Assembly (NCBI RefSeq): GCF_037482285.1
Contig: NZ_JBBEYB010000017.1
Location: 1-64,000 of the forward strand
From: Aquabacterium sp029268225
GTDB lineage: Bacteria; Pseudomonadota; Gammaproteobacteria; Burkholderiales; Burkholderiaceae_C
Direction: 5' to 3'
DNA length: 64,000 bases
Shown: positions 15,012-22,812 of the stretch, piece by piece
Numbering within the stretch: position 1 is the stretch's first letter
How the letters are laid out: every line of letters begins with the position of its first letter
Position numbers and translations under genes: made by a program
Notes under the pieces: generated by a model
Told to the model about the DNA's origin: nothing
Database searches by the model: none
The model's input: only the letters and a program-made list of their open reading frames with translations

Positions 15012-15939
15012 CAGAGTGGCTGAGATTTTGACAGATCCCTGAACTTGCGCCCGCAAGTGCTTGATTCGCAAAGGCCATTCAGGCCCCGCACCCAAGTTGT
15101 GGATAACTTTGTGGGGAATTCAGACATACCACAGTCTGGAATGCCTCAAGGTGGGGCTTGACGTGGAAGCACCCCCATCCACAACACATGGAGACCAACC
15201 CATACAAATCAATGACTTAGATGAATTTGGCATTTTTTTCAAAGCATGGCGCCGCTCACGGCCCCGCCTGGCGCACGCCCCCCTCAGGGTGGGGATAACT
15301 TTCCCCTCGCGTGTGCAAAACCCGGGATTGCCCCAGTTGCCAGACCACGCCCACGCGGATCTCACGCAGATCACCTCGGTCGCCTCGATTCGGGGAATCG
15401 GACACGTTGACGCGCACGCTTCCTCACTTGCCCACGGGTGCCAAAGTGGCACTCGACAAACGAGCCGTAAGTGCCTGATTCATAAGCGCACCGCACTTAC
15501 CCACAATTTCTGTGGATAACTTTGTGGGCAAACCATGCACAGTTGCGCTAAGTGCTTGTCGGGGCGTGGCTTACCCGGCCCTGCCCAGCTTTTCATCATG
15601 GCCACATAATCCATGTGAATCAATCACTTACGACACAAACACGTGTTTGACGCCAGACGTTGACGCGCATCAGAGACTGCGTCAGTCGCTCGCACTTTTG
15701 TGGGGATAACTGGGGGCCGTTAACACAGAATTCGCCCCGTTTCGGGGCAAAAGTGGCCGCAGATTTGTGTTAGCCATGCCGCATCCCCGGGCCGTGGCAC
15801 CGCAATTCAGGGGAGGGTAAACCTTACCAATACGTCAAGACGCTTCCAGAGGATGTATGCTTGTCAACGTGCCCGTTCTGGTCGCCTTTTGACCCTTGTG
15901 GGGCGCCTCTTCATTACCCTTTTCTTTGTGAGACACGCA
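15012..15939. other. Long non-coding region with DnaA-box-like sites
   Basis: No credible gene was found in these 928 bases. Perfect DnaA-box consensus (TGTGGATAA, the complement of TTATCCACA) occurs at 15098-15106 and 15511-15519. One-mismatch versions occur at 15290-15298 (TGGGGATAA), 15497-15505 (TTACCCACA) and 15701-15709. An 18-base direct repeat TGTGGATAACTTTGTGGG starts at 15098 and at 15511. Each copy is preceded by AAGTGCYTGATTC about 42-43 bases earlier (15055 and 15469), so a whole module is duplicated. AT-rich patches lie near 15205-15245 and 15600-15650. GGTAA-ACC-TTACC at 15816-15828 is a short inverted repeat near the next gene. Origin, DnaA-titration or regulatory roles are all possible. 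Confidence 0.6.
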
Positions 15940-16152
15940 ATGAGCTTCTCGATCGAATCCAAACTCGGCGACCTGCTGGACAACGAAACCACCAAGGCCA
16001 TCCTGGAAAAGCACATGCCCGGCATCTCCACCCACCCGCAAATCGGCATGGGCAAGGGTTTCGCCCTGTCGATGGTGGCCAAGTTCTCCGGTGGCCTGAT
16101 CACCGAAGACATCCTGGCCAAGGTCAACGAAGAACTGGCCGCTCTGGGCTGA
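15940..16152 (+). CDS. Small conserved-looking protein, 70 aa
   Basis: The product begins MSFSIESKLGDLLDNETTKA and has a regular helical pattern with the central segment HPQIGMGKGFALSMVAKFSG. It has no signal peptide or membrane helix. The composition and codon use are normal, and a strong terminator follows at 16198-16221, which supports a real transcribed gene. The start at 15940 is favoured because upstream in-frame residues look non-protein-like (MYACQRARSG). The ribosome-binding site is weak. I do not recognise a named family. The long upstream region may contain its promoter. Confidence 0.75.
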   Translation: MSFSIESKLGDLLDNETTKAILEKHMPGISTHPQIGMGKGFALSMVAKFSGGLITEDILAKVNEELAALG

Positions 16153-16197
16153 TCGATGACCGCTGCGTCGCCTCATGGCGCGCCGCCTGGATCTGGA

Positions 16198-16221
16198 AAG
16201 CCTCCTGCGGGAGGCTTTTTT
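16198..16221 (+). terminator. Rho-independent terminator
   Basis: An 8-bp stem AAGCCTCC/GGAGGCTT with a 4-base loop runs into six T residues. It lies 45 bases after the small 70-residue gene and separates it from the esterase gene. Confidence 0.92.
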
Positions 16222-16269
16222 GTGCCCGCTTGCGGCACGTGAACCTGGGCGCCCCGAGCGCCACCTGTC

Positions 16270-17337
16270 ATGGTCCATTCGATCGTCACGGCCGGCATGT
16301 CGCGTACCCCCTCCATCCGGAGGGCACGTGGCGCCGCCTTCATGCTCATCACCGGACTGATCGCACTGAGCGCCGGTCTGGCGTCGGCGCAGGCCGACAC
16401 CCCCACGTGGCGGGAGCGGCTGAAGGCCGCCCGGGCCAGCGCTACCCCGGCAGCGCCTTGGACCACGCCTGGCACCCATCGCGTCACGCTGCCACATGGT
16501 GGTCTGGAACGTCACGCGCTGGTGCATGTGCCCGCCGGCTTTCGCCCCAAGGCGCCCACGGCCCTGGTGTTCGCTTTCCACGGCGGTGGCGGCGATGCGG
16601 CCTACATGGCCGATGACGATCGCTACGGGCTGATGGCTTTGGCCGAACGAGAGCACTTCGTGCTGGTCTTGCCCAGCGGCTACAGCCGCTTCCCGCGGGG
16701 CAAGCTGGCCACCTGGAACGCGGGCGACTGTTGCGGTGATGCCCGCGACCGCCAGATCGACGACGTGGGTTTCGTGCGCGCGCTGCTGACACACCTCGGA
16801 CAGCAACTCGTGATCGACCGTGGTCGGGTGTTCGCCATGGGCATGTCCAACGGGGCCATGATGAGCTACCGCCTGGCCTGCGAAATGTCGGACACCTTCC
16901 GCGCCATCGCGGCAGTGGCAGGCACCGAAGCCGTCGCCAGCTGTCAGCCCAGCCGTCCGGTCGGCATCCTGCACATCCATGCGCGAGACGACACCCACGT
17001 GTTGTTCAACGGTGGCGCCGGGCCCGATGCCTTCGGCGATGCCAGCAAGGTGATGGACTTCGTGTCGGTCCCGACCACCGTGTCACGCTGGGTGACGCGC
17101 CAGCAGTGTGCGCCCACGCCGCGACGCACGCTGGACGTACCGGGCGCGTTCTGCGACACATACAGCGGGTGTGCGGACGGGGCCGAGGTGCGCCTGTGCG
17201 TGACCGCCAGCGGGGGACATTCCTGGCCCGGGGCACCTGGCTCCCGGCTGGGTCGCAAGCCACCGCCTTCGCAGGCGATCTCGGCTCACGAACAGGCTTG
17301 GGCGTTTTTCCAGTCTCAGGCAGCGCGCCCGCGGTGA
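16270..17337 (+). CDS. Exported PHB-depolymerase-like esterase (LpqC family)
   Basis: A 355-residue exported alpha/beta hydrolase of the LpqC / poly(3-hydroxybutyrate) depolymerase type. A signal peptide (AAFMLITGLIALSAGLASAQA) is clear whichever start is used; 16297 gives a shorter and more typical N-terminus than 16270. The lipase-box-like nucleophile motif GMSNG is at residues 191-195 (Ser193). FAFHGGGGDA (about 101-110) forms the oxyanion loop, and SGGHSWPG near the C-terminus holds the likely catalytic His. Family members act on feruloyl, acetyl or polyester bonds, so the substrate is open. Two Cys pairs suggest disulfides. Confidence 0.85.
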   Translation: MVHSIVTAGMSRTPSIRRARGAAFMLITGLIALSAGLASAQADTPTWRERLKAARASATPAAPWTTPGTHRVTLPHGGLERHALVHVPAGFRPKAPTALVFAFHGGGGDAAYMADDDRYGLMALAEREHFVLVLPSGYSRFPRGKLATWNAGDCCGDARDRQIDDVGFVRALLTHLGQQLVIDRGRVFAMGMSNGAMMSYRLACEMSDTFRAIAAVAGTEAVASCQPSRPVGILHIHARDDTHVLFNGGAGPDAFGDASKVMDFVSVPTTVSRWVTRQQCAPTPRRTLDVPGAFCDTYSGCADGAEVRLCVTASGGHSWPGAPGSRLGRKPPPSQAISAHEQAWAFFQSQAARPR

Positions 17338-17406
17338 AGACGGCAGCGAGGCGCCCAGGCGGTTGGCCTGCCGCGGCTCATCGGACCTTGGGTGAGGCGT
17401 GCCCGC

Positions 17407-17979
17407 TCAAAGACGACCCTGGCAACCGGGCGCGCCGCAACGGCAGGTGAGCCGGCCGGCGTGGTGGGTTTCGCCGTAGCGCGCGGTGAGTTCCTCGCCT
17501 TCGGCGATATCCCGCAAGGCATAGAAGGCCACACGGCCTTGCTGCACCTTCAGCACCATGTTGGGCTGGCAGGAGTGGTTGGCAAAACGCAGCGGGTCGG
17601 TGGCGTGGGTCGCGTCCACCGCGCGCTTGTCGGAGATGGCCACCATGAAGATGCGGCCCGAGGTCTTCTCGGCCTGACGGGCGCGGCGGCGGGCCTCGGC
17701 CATGTCCACGAACTCCCCGCGCATCTCGCCAATCTTGCGGCGTGCCGGGATGGCTTCGCCCGCAAAGGCGCCCTGGCCGTCGATGGTGCTGGGGCCCACC
17801 GTCACCTTGAACTTCTGCGGATCGGCGGGCTGGCCGCGCGCAAGGGTCAACGAGGGCGTCGACACACTCAAGGGTGCAGCGGTTGATGGACTGTCCACGC
17901 CAGGCGCCACGGGGTCCGCTGTCACGCTGGACGACGGTGTGACTGGCACGCCAGATGGCAGGGGACGGAGCGTGGGCAT
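17407..17979 (-). CDS. SET-domain protein, likely lysine methyltransferase
   Basis: The 190-residue protein has a compact SET domain at about residues 58-172. The hallmark NHSCQPN (134-140) and GEELTARYG (161-169) that bind S-adenosylmethionine and form the pseudoknot are intact. A short post-SET zinc-like element CRCGAPGC follows (179-186). The first 50 residues are Pro/Ser/Thr/Val-rich and probably disordered. Bacterial SET proteins are uncommon and target histone-like, ribosomal or host proteins; the target here is unknown. It lies 36 bases upstream of the end of a predicted methyltransferase gene on the same strand, so it may be the last gene of the proQ-like operon. Confidence 0.87.
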   Translation of the reverse strand: MPTLRPLPSGVPVTPSSSVTADPVAPGVDSPSTAAPLSVSTPSLTLARGQPADPQKFKVTVGPSTIDGQGAFAGEAIPARRKIGEMRGEFVDMAEARRRARQAEKTSGRIFMVAISDKRAVDATHATDPLRFANHSCQPNMVLKVQQGRVAFYALRDIAEGEELTARYGETHHAGRLTCRCGAPGCQGRL

Positions 17980-18015
17980 GGAGGTGACAGCCGGTGGGCA
18001 GTGAAACGCGCGGCC

Positions 18016-19347
18016 TCAGGCAGGCAACAGGCCGTCGGCCTTGAGCAGCTGCTCCAGGCACTGTTCCTGGATGCCGTAGAAGGCCTTGATGTCCTGGATC
18101 TGGCGCACGACCTCTTCCGACGAGGTCGACTTGGCGCGCTTGACCGCCAGGATCATCTTGTTCTTGTTGGTGTGCTCGAGCGAGATGAACTCGAAGACCT
18201 GGGTGTCGTAACCAGCCGCGTCCAGCAGCAGGGCACGCAGGCCGTCGGTCAGCATCTCGGCCTCCTGGCCCAGGTGGATGCCGTGTTGCAGGATGGGTCG
18301 CAAGGGGTGCGGGCTGAGCAGCTGTGGACGGATCTGCTTGTGGCAACAGGGCGAGCACATGATGATGTCCGCCCCGGAGCGGATGCCCAGGTGGATGGCG
18401 TAGTCGGTGGCCACGTCGCAGGCGTGCAGCGCGATCATGACGTTGAGCGCCGCCGGGTGGTAGTGGCGCACATCGCCTTGCTCGTAGTCCATGCCGTCGA
18501 GCTTCAGCTTGCCGATGACGCGCTGGCAGAGCTGGACCAGGTCGTCACGCAGCTCGACGCCGGTGACGCGGGCGTCGCGGTGCAGGGTGTGACGCAGCCA
18601 GTCGTGGATGGCGAAGGTCAAGTAGCCCTTGCCCGAGCCGAAGTCCACCACGTGGATGGGCTGCTGGTCGCGCGGGGGCTGGCAGAGGGGCGAGCGCGCC
18701 AGCGCGGCGGCGAACACCTCGATGAACTTGTTGATCTGCTTCCACTTGCGCGACATGGTGGGCAGGACATGCCCTTGCGCATCGGTCACGCCCAGCTCGT
18801 GCAAGAAGGGGCGCGAAGGGTCGAGGAAGCGGTGTTTGTCACGGTTGTGGCCCGTGGTCACAGCGGCCGGCGCGAACACGGCAGCAGGGGTGCCCGGGGC
18901 CGGCCTGGTCGCAGCCGATGCTGACGCGCCCGCTGTAGGAGCCTCGGCGTTCGAAGGCTTGCCCACGCGCACGCTCGCTTTGCCCTTCTTGCTGAAGGCG
19001 AGTTGCACTTCCTCGGTGGGCGTGTGCAGGTGCGCATTGCGGAAGGCGCCACCGGCCAGCCAGGTGGCGAGCAGCGCCAGCGCGTCCGCCACCGGCAGGT
19101 TCTTGGTGATGTCCTTGGTGGGAAAGCGCAGCAAAAAGCTCAGGTGCGGCTGCTCGCGCAACAGCACCGGACGCACAATGACGCGCTGCAAAGAGGCGCC
19201 CAGGTCGTCGATGTCGGCCACGCCCCCCTGATAGGCCACCAGCACCAGCTTGAGCAGGCGCTGCTGAGCGTCGGCCTGACGCAGCAGGTCGGCAAAGCGC
19301 GCCAGGTGCGGCGCGTTGAACTCGGTCAGTTCGCGGTCCGCAGCCAT
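18016..19347 (-). CDS. SAM-dependent methyltransferase (Methyltransf_32-like)
   Basis: The 443-residue protein has an unusual N-terminal region (1-120), a low-complexity Ala/Pro linker (about 135-165) and a Rossmann methyltransferase domain. The SAM-binding motif VVDFGSGKGYLTF is at about 233-245. HACDVATDYAI and MCSPCCHKQ are typical of a family that includes eukaryotic METTL25-like proteins. The start at 19347 has a GGAG seven bases upstream; a GTG at 19362 overlaps the stop of the ProQ gene (GTGA) and would mean translational coupling. The substrate is unknown; an RNA target is an attractive guess because of the ProQ neighbour. Confidence 0.82.
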   Translation of the reverse strand: MAADRELTEFNAPHLARFADLLRQADAQQRLLKLVLVAYQGGVADIDDLGASLQRVIVRPVLLREQPHLSFLLRFPTKDITKNLPVADALALLATWLAGGAFRNAHLHTPTEEVQLAFSKKGKASVRVGKPSNAEAPTAGASASAATRPAPGTPAAVFAPAAVTTGHNRDKHRFLDPSRPFLHELGVTDAQGHVLPTMSRKWKQINKFIEVFAAALARSPLCQPPRDQQPIHVVDFGSGKGYLTFAIHDWLRHTLHRDARVTGVELRDDLVQLCQRVIGKLKLDGMDYEQGDVRHYHPAALNVMIALHACDVATDYAIHLGIRSGADIIMCSPCCHKQIRPQLLSPHPLRPILQHGIHLGQEAEMLTDGLRALLLDAAGYDTQVFEFISLEHTNKNKMILAVKRAKSTSSEEVVRQIQDIKAFYGIQEQCLEQLLKADGLLPA

Positions 19348-19358
19348 GCGCACTCCGC

Positions 19359-20351
19359 TCACGAGGTCTTGCGCGGCGGGCGGTTGTCCGGGCGACCGCC
19401 TTCACGGCCTCCTTCGCGCCCACCTTCACGGCGGGGGCCGCGGCCTTCGCGCGGGGCGCCCTCGGCACCGGCTGGGCGCGGACCACGGCCGCCCGGCTGA
19501 CCTTCACGCGAACCACCGCGGCGCTCGCCACGCGGCGCATCGCGGTGATCGCGACGACCTTCCGGACGCGGACGCAGGGCGTCTTGCTTGGCTTCTTCGC
19601 GGGCCTGGGTCAGCAGGCCGTCGAGCGCCGCCGGGTCGATGCCCTTGAGGGCACAGAAGTTGGCGGCGGTCAGGCGGGTGCCTTCGAAGTCGCGCAGCAG
19701 TTGGGCGCGGTTGCGGCGTTCCTGCTGGGCTTGCTGGTTTTGCTGCTGGGCGGCGCGCTCTTGCTTGCGGGCTTCGCGGTGGGCCTCACGCTGGGCCTGG
19801 ATGGCCTCTTCGCGGCGGGCCTTGGTGATGGCGCGGCGACGGGCCAGCTCTTCGGTGGCCACCTGGCGGTGCTCGTCGGTCAATTCGCCCGCGGGCTGGC
19901 CATCAAGGTCGAAACGCTGGGTGCCTTGCGAGACCGCGATCAGGTAGGAGGTGGTGCCGGTGTGGCGACGGAAGAAGGCCGACAGGGCCTGCTTGCTGAA
20001 CACGCCGGGGGCACGCTCCTGGATGTCGACCTGGATCCGCAGCTTCAGGGGCTTGGCCGGGCCGGCGAACAGGGCCGGGAACAACTCGGCCAGGCGCGCG
20101 CCGGTGGCGGCGGGAGAGGTGTCGGCCTTGGCTGCGGCCGCGTCAGACGGGGCGCCTTCGGCTTGCTCGGCAGTGTCCGTCACCGCATCCGCAGCGGCAT
20201 CGGCGGGCGTCGCTGCAACTTCAGAGGCTGGCGCGACTGGCACCACGGCCGCATCGGCCGAGGGGGTGGCAGGAGCTTGCGCTTCGGTGGCTGCCAGAGC
20301 GGCAGCGGCATCGGCGGCTGAATCGGCAGGAGCCGCAGGAGTCGAGGACAT
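19359..20351 (-). CDS. ProQ/FinO-family RNA chaperone with RGG-like tail
   Basis: The 330-residue protein has a 80-residue Ala-rich acidic N-terminus, a ProQ/FinO domain (about 85-185: LFPALFAGPAKPLKLRIQVD, AFFRRHTGTTSYLIAV, GELTDEHR), a charged Gln/Arg-rich helix (185-225), and a C-terminal Arg/Gly-rich tail (265-330) ending in GGREGGREGGR. FinO/ProQ proteins bind structured sRNAs and mRNA 3' ends and act post-transcriptionally. The RG-rich tail is likely a second RNA-binding element and is absent from short ProQ homologues. It is the first gene of a minus-strand set with the methyltransferase and perhaps the SET protein. Confidence 0.87.
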   Translation of the reverse strand: MSSTPAAPADSAADAAAALAATEAQAPATPSADAAVVPVAPASEVAATPADAAADAVTDTAEQAEGAPSDAAAAKADTSPAATGARLAELFPALFAGPAKPLKLRIQVDIQERAPGVFSKQALSAFFRRHTGTTSYLIAVSQGTQRFDLDGQPAGELTDEHRQVATEELARRRAITKARREEAIQAQREAHREARKQERAAQQQNQQAQQERRNRAQLLRDFEGTRLTAANFCALKGIDPAALDGLLTQAREEAKQDALRPRPEGRRDHRDAPRGERRGGSREGQPGGRGPRPAGAEGAPREGRGPRREGGREGGREGGRPDNRPPRKTS

Positions 20352-20466
20352 GGGTCGGACGCAGTGAGACGAAAGGGTCTATTGTCGCCTTTCTGGGCGA
20401 TTTCAGCCAGCGGTGACGGGGAAGCTCCCAGTGGACGCCGCATGACCGGGGTGAGAGCATCGTTGC

Positions 20467-21372
20467 ATGGCCGCCTGGACCCTGCCCCTGCCTCTCGTGT
20501 TGCTGGCCTTGCGCCTGATGAACCGCCGTCGACGCTTCACCAGTGCCGAGGCCTTGCGCGCAGCGGTGGCCGCCGATCGTCGACTCACGCGGGTCGATCC
20601 ACCGGCTGCCGTGACCCGCCGCTGTCGGGTGAGCGAGCGCCGCCTCGGCGCCCAGCGCTGCCTGACGTTGACCCCGCCCACCGTGCGCCATCCCGCCCAG
20701 CTCACCTATGTGCATGGCGGTGGCCATGTGGCCCAGATCAGCCCTTACCACTGGCGCCTGCTGGGGCAACTGGCCGAGGCGGTGGGCTGCACGGTGCATG
20801 TGCCGCTCTACCCGCTGGCGCCCGAGCACGCCCATCCCGTCGCCTTCGCGATGCTGGATGCGCTGTATGCCGAACAAGTGGCGCAGCATGGGGCCGAACA
20901 CTGCGTCTGGATGGGGGACTCGTCGGGGGGCGGTCTGGCGTTGGTGATCGCGCAACGCGCCGTGACGCGCGGGATGCCGGCGGTGCGCGACCTGATCCTG
21001 ATTTCGCCTTGGCTGGATCTGGCGCTGAGCGATCCGGAGCTGCCGCACCTGGCGCCCCACGACCCCTGGCTGGATCTGCCGGGCATGCGCGCCGCCGCAG
21101 CATGGTGGGCGGGCGGCGACGACCCTGCGGCGCCTCACCTCAGCCCGGTCAACGGCGCCTTGGCGGGCTTGCAGCGCGTCAATGTCTTCATGGGCACGCG
21201 CGACCTGCTGTGGCCGGCAAGTCGGCGGCTGCTGGCGCGGGCACAGGCTGAAGGGGTGGCGATGACGCTGCACGAGGCGCGCGACATGATCCACGTCTGG
21301 CCCCTGCTGCCGATTGCGCAGGCGCGGCCGGCCATCCGGACCATGGCCGAGCTGATCCGCGTCCCGGCTTGA
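20467..21372 (+). CDS. Alpha/beta hydrolase, HSL-type esterase
   Basis: A 301-residue esterase of the hormone-sensitive-lipase group. The oxyanion motif HGGG is at 83-86 and GDSSGG at 150-155 (Ser152). DLLWPAS and MIHVWPLLP near the C-terminus likely supply the Asp and His. The N-terminus has a hydrophobic stretch (LPLPLVLLALRLM), so a membrane-associated form is possible. It is divergent from the ProQ-type gene with 115 bases between them, and convergent with the U32 gene (6-base gap). It is only distantly similar to the other HSL-type enzyme of this window (9973-10920). The substrate is unknown. Confidence 0.87.
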   Translation: MAAWTLPLPLVLLALRLMNRRRRFTSAEALRAAVAADRRLTRVDPPAAVTRRCRVSERRLGAQRCLTLTPPTVRHPAQLTYVHGGGHVAQISPYHWRLLGQLAEAVGCTVHVPLYPLAPEHAHPVAFAMLDALYAEQVAQHGAEHCVWMGDSSGGGLALVIAQRAVTRGMPAVRDLILISPWLDLALSDPELPHLAPHDPWLDLPGMRAAAAWWAGGDDPAAPHLSPVNGALAGLQRVNVFMGTRDLLWPASRRLLARAQAEGVAMTLHEARDMIHVWPLLPIAQARPAIRTMAELIRVPA

Positions 21373-21378
21373 GCGGCT

Positions 21379-22752
21379 TCAGGCGGCCTGGGGCAGGCGG
21401 CGCGCCAGCAGGGCGCCGCGGTAGCGATCATCCAGCGGCACGCGCACATGCAGCGGGCTGCCCGGTGCGGCGGTGATGGGCTCACCGTCGAGGTTGCGCA
21501 TCTCGGCGAGCACCAGCTCGACGTTGCCCGAGGGGTGGATGACCTCCAGCGTGTCGCCCACATCGAAGCGGTTCTTCACGACCACCTCGGCCCAACCGGC
21601 CTCGATGCCCTTGACCTCGCCCACGAACTGGCTGCGCTGGAACTGCGAGTGGCCGGTGATGTAGTTCTGATACTCCTGGGCCGGACGGCGCTCCAACAGG
21701 CCGCCGGTGTAGCCACGGTTGGCCATGCCTTCGAGCTGCAGCAGCAGGTCGGGGTTGAAGGGGCGGCCCGCCTTGGCATCGTCAATGGCTTGGCGGTAGA
21801 CCTGGGCCACGCGCGCCACGTAGTACAGCGACTTGGTGCGGCCTTCGACCTTGAGCGAGTCGATGCCGATCTTGACCAGGCGCTCGACGTGCTCGACGGC
21901 GCGCAGGTCCTTGGAGTTCATGATGTAGGTGCCGTGCTCGTCTTCCATGATGGGCATCAGCTCGCCGGGACGGGCCGACTCTTCCAGCAGGTAGACCTGG
22001 TCGGCCGCCGGGTGGCGTTGGCCGTCGCCACAGGCCGAGAAGGCCTTTTCGGCGGCTTCCTGCTCCTGAGCGAAGTTGAAGTCACCTTCCAGCTTGATGG
22101 GGATGACCTCGCCGGTGTCGCTGGCCTGGGTGCCTTCGTGCGTCTTGTACTCCCAGCGACAGGCGTTGGTGCAGGTGCCCTGGTTGGGGTCGCGGCGGTT
22201 GAAGTAGCCCGACAGCAGGCAGCGGCCGGAGTAGGCGATGCACAGCGCGCCGTGCACGAACACTTCCAGCTCCATGTCCGGGCATTCCTGGCGGATCTTC
22301 TCGATCTCGTCGAGGCTGAGTTCGCGCGACAGGATGATGCGCTGCACACCCAGCTTCTGCCAGAACTTCACGGTGGCGTAGTTGGTGGTGTTGGCCTGCA
22401 CCGAGAGGTGAATCGGCACCTCGGGCCACTTCTCGCGCACCATCATGATCAGGCCGGGGTCGGCCATGATGATGCCGTCGGGCTTCATCTCGATGATGGG
22501 CTCGATGTCGCGCAGGTAGGTGCGGATCTTGTCGTTGTGGGCGATCAGATTGCTCGTGACGTAGAGCTTCTTGCCGCGCGCGTGCGCCTCCTGGATGCCT
22601 TGCTGGAGCTGCTCCAGGCGGAATTCGTTGTTGCGCGCGCGCAGGCTGTAGCGCGGCTGGCCGGCATAGACGGCGTCGGCGCCAAAGTCGTAGGCGGCGC
22701 GCATCTTGTCGAGCGAGCCGGCGGGCAGGAGAAGTTCGGTGGAGGCGTGCAT
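21379..22752 (-). CDS. trhP: U32-family tRNA hydroxylation enzyme TrhP (YegQ)
   Basis: The 457-residue protein matches the YegQ/TrhP branch of peptidase family U32, which is needed for hydroxylation of U34 in certain tRNAs. The U32 signature region is well kept: RIILSRELSLDEIEKIR, MELEVFVHGALCIAYSGRC, LLSGYFNRRDPNQGTC and CRWEYK, with several cysteines that may hold an Fe-S cluster. Length (about 450) fits TrhP and not the longer RlhA. The start at 22752 is chosen by family similarity (MHASTELLLPAGS); the ribosome-binding site is weak. It shares the minus strand with the c-di-GMP gene upstream, 60 bases apart. Confidence 0.87.
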   Translation of the reverse strand: MHASTELLLPAGSLDKMRAAYDFGADAVYAGQPRYSLRARNNEFRLEQLQQGIQEAHARGKKLYVTSNLIAHNDKIRTYLRDIEPIIEMKPDGIIMADPGLIMMVREKWPEVPIHLSVQANTTNYATVKFWQKLGVQRIILSRELSLDEIEKIRQECPDMELEVFVHGALCIAYSGRCLLSGYFNRRDPNQGTCTNACRWEYKTHEGTQASDTGEVIPIKLEGDFNFAQEQEAAEKAFSACGDGQRHPAADQVYLLEESARPGELMPIMEDEHGTYIMNSKDLRAVEHVERLVKIGIDSLKVEGRTKSLYYVARVAQVYRQAIDDAKAGRPFNPDLLLQLEGMANRGYTGGLLERRPAQEYQNYITGHSQFQRSQFVGEVKGIEAGWAEVVVKNRFDVGDTLEVIHPSGNVELVLAEMRNLDGEPITAAPGSPLHVRVPLDDRYRGALLARRLPQAA

Positions 22753-22812
22753 GGTGGGCGCTATTGTCCAACCAAGCCGCGTGCTCCGCCAGCGGCCGGC
22801 CAACAGCCCCAC

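Noticed and set aside
15730..15752. GCCCCG/CGGGGC hairpin in the non-coding region as a terminator
   Set aside because: It is followed by AAAAG and not by a T tract on either strand.
19380..19440. Repeated GGC/CCT units at the ProQ 3' end as a mobile or CRISPR-like repeat
   Set aside because: They are codons for the GGREGGREGGR tail of the protein.
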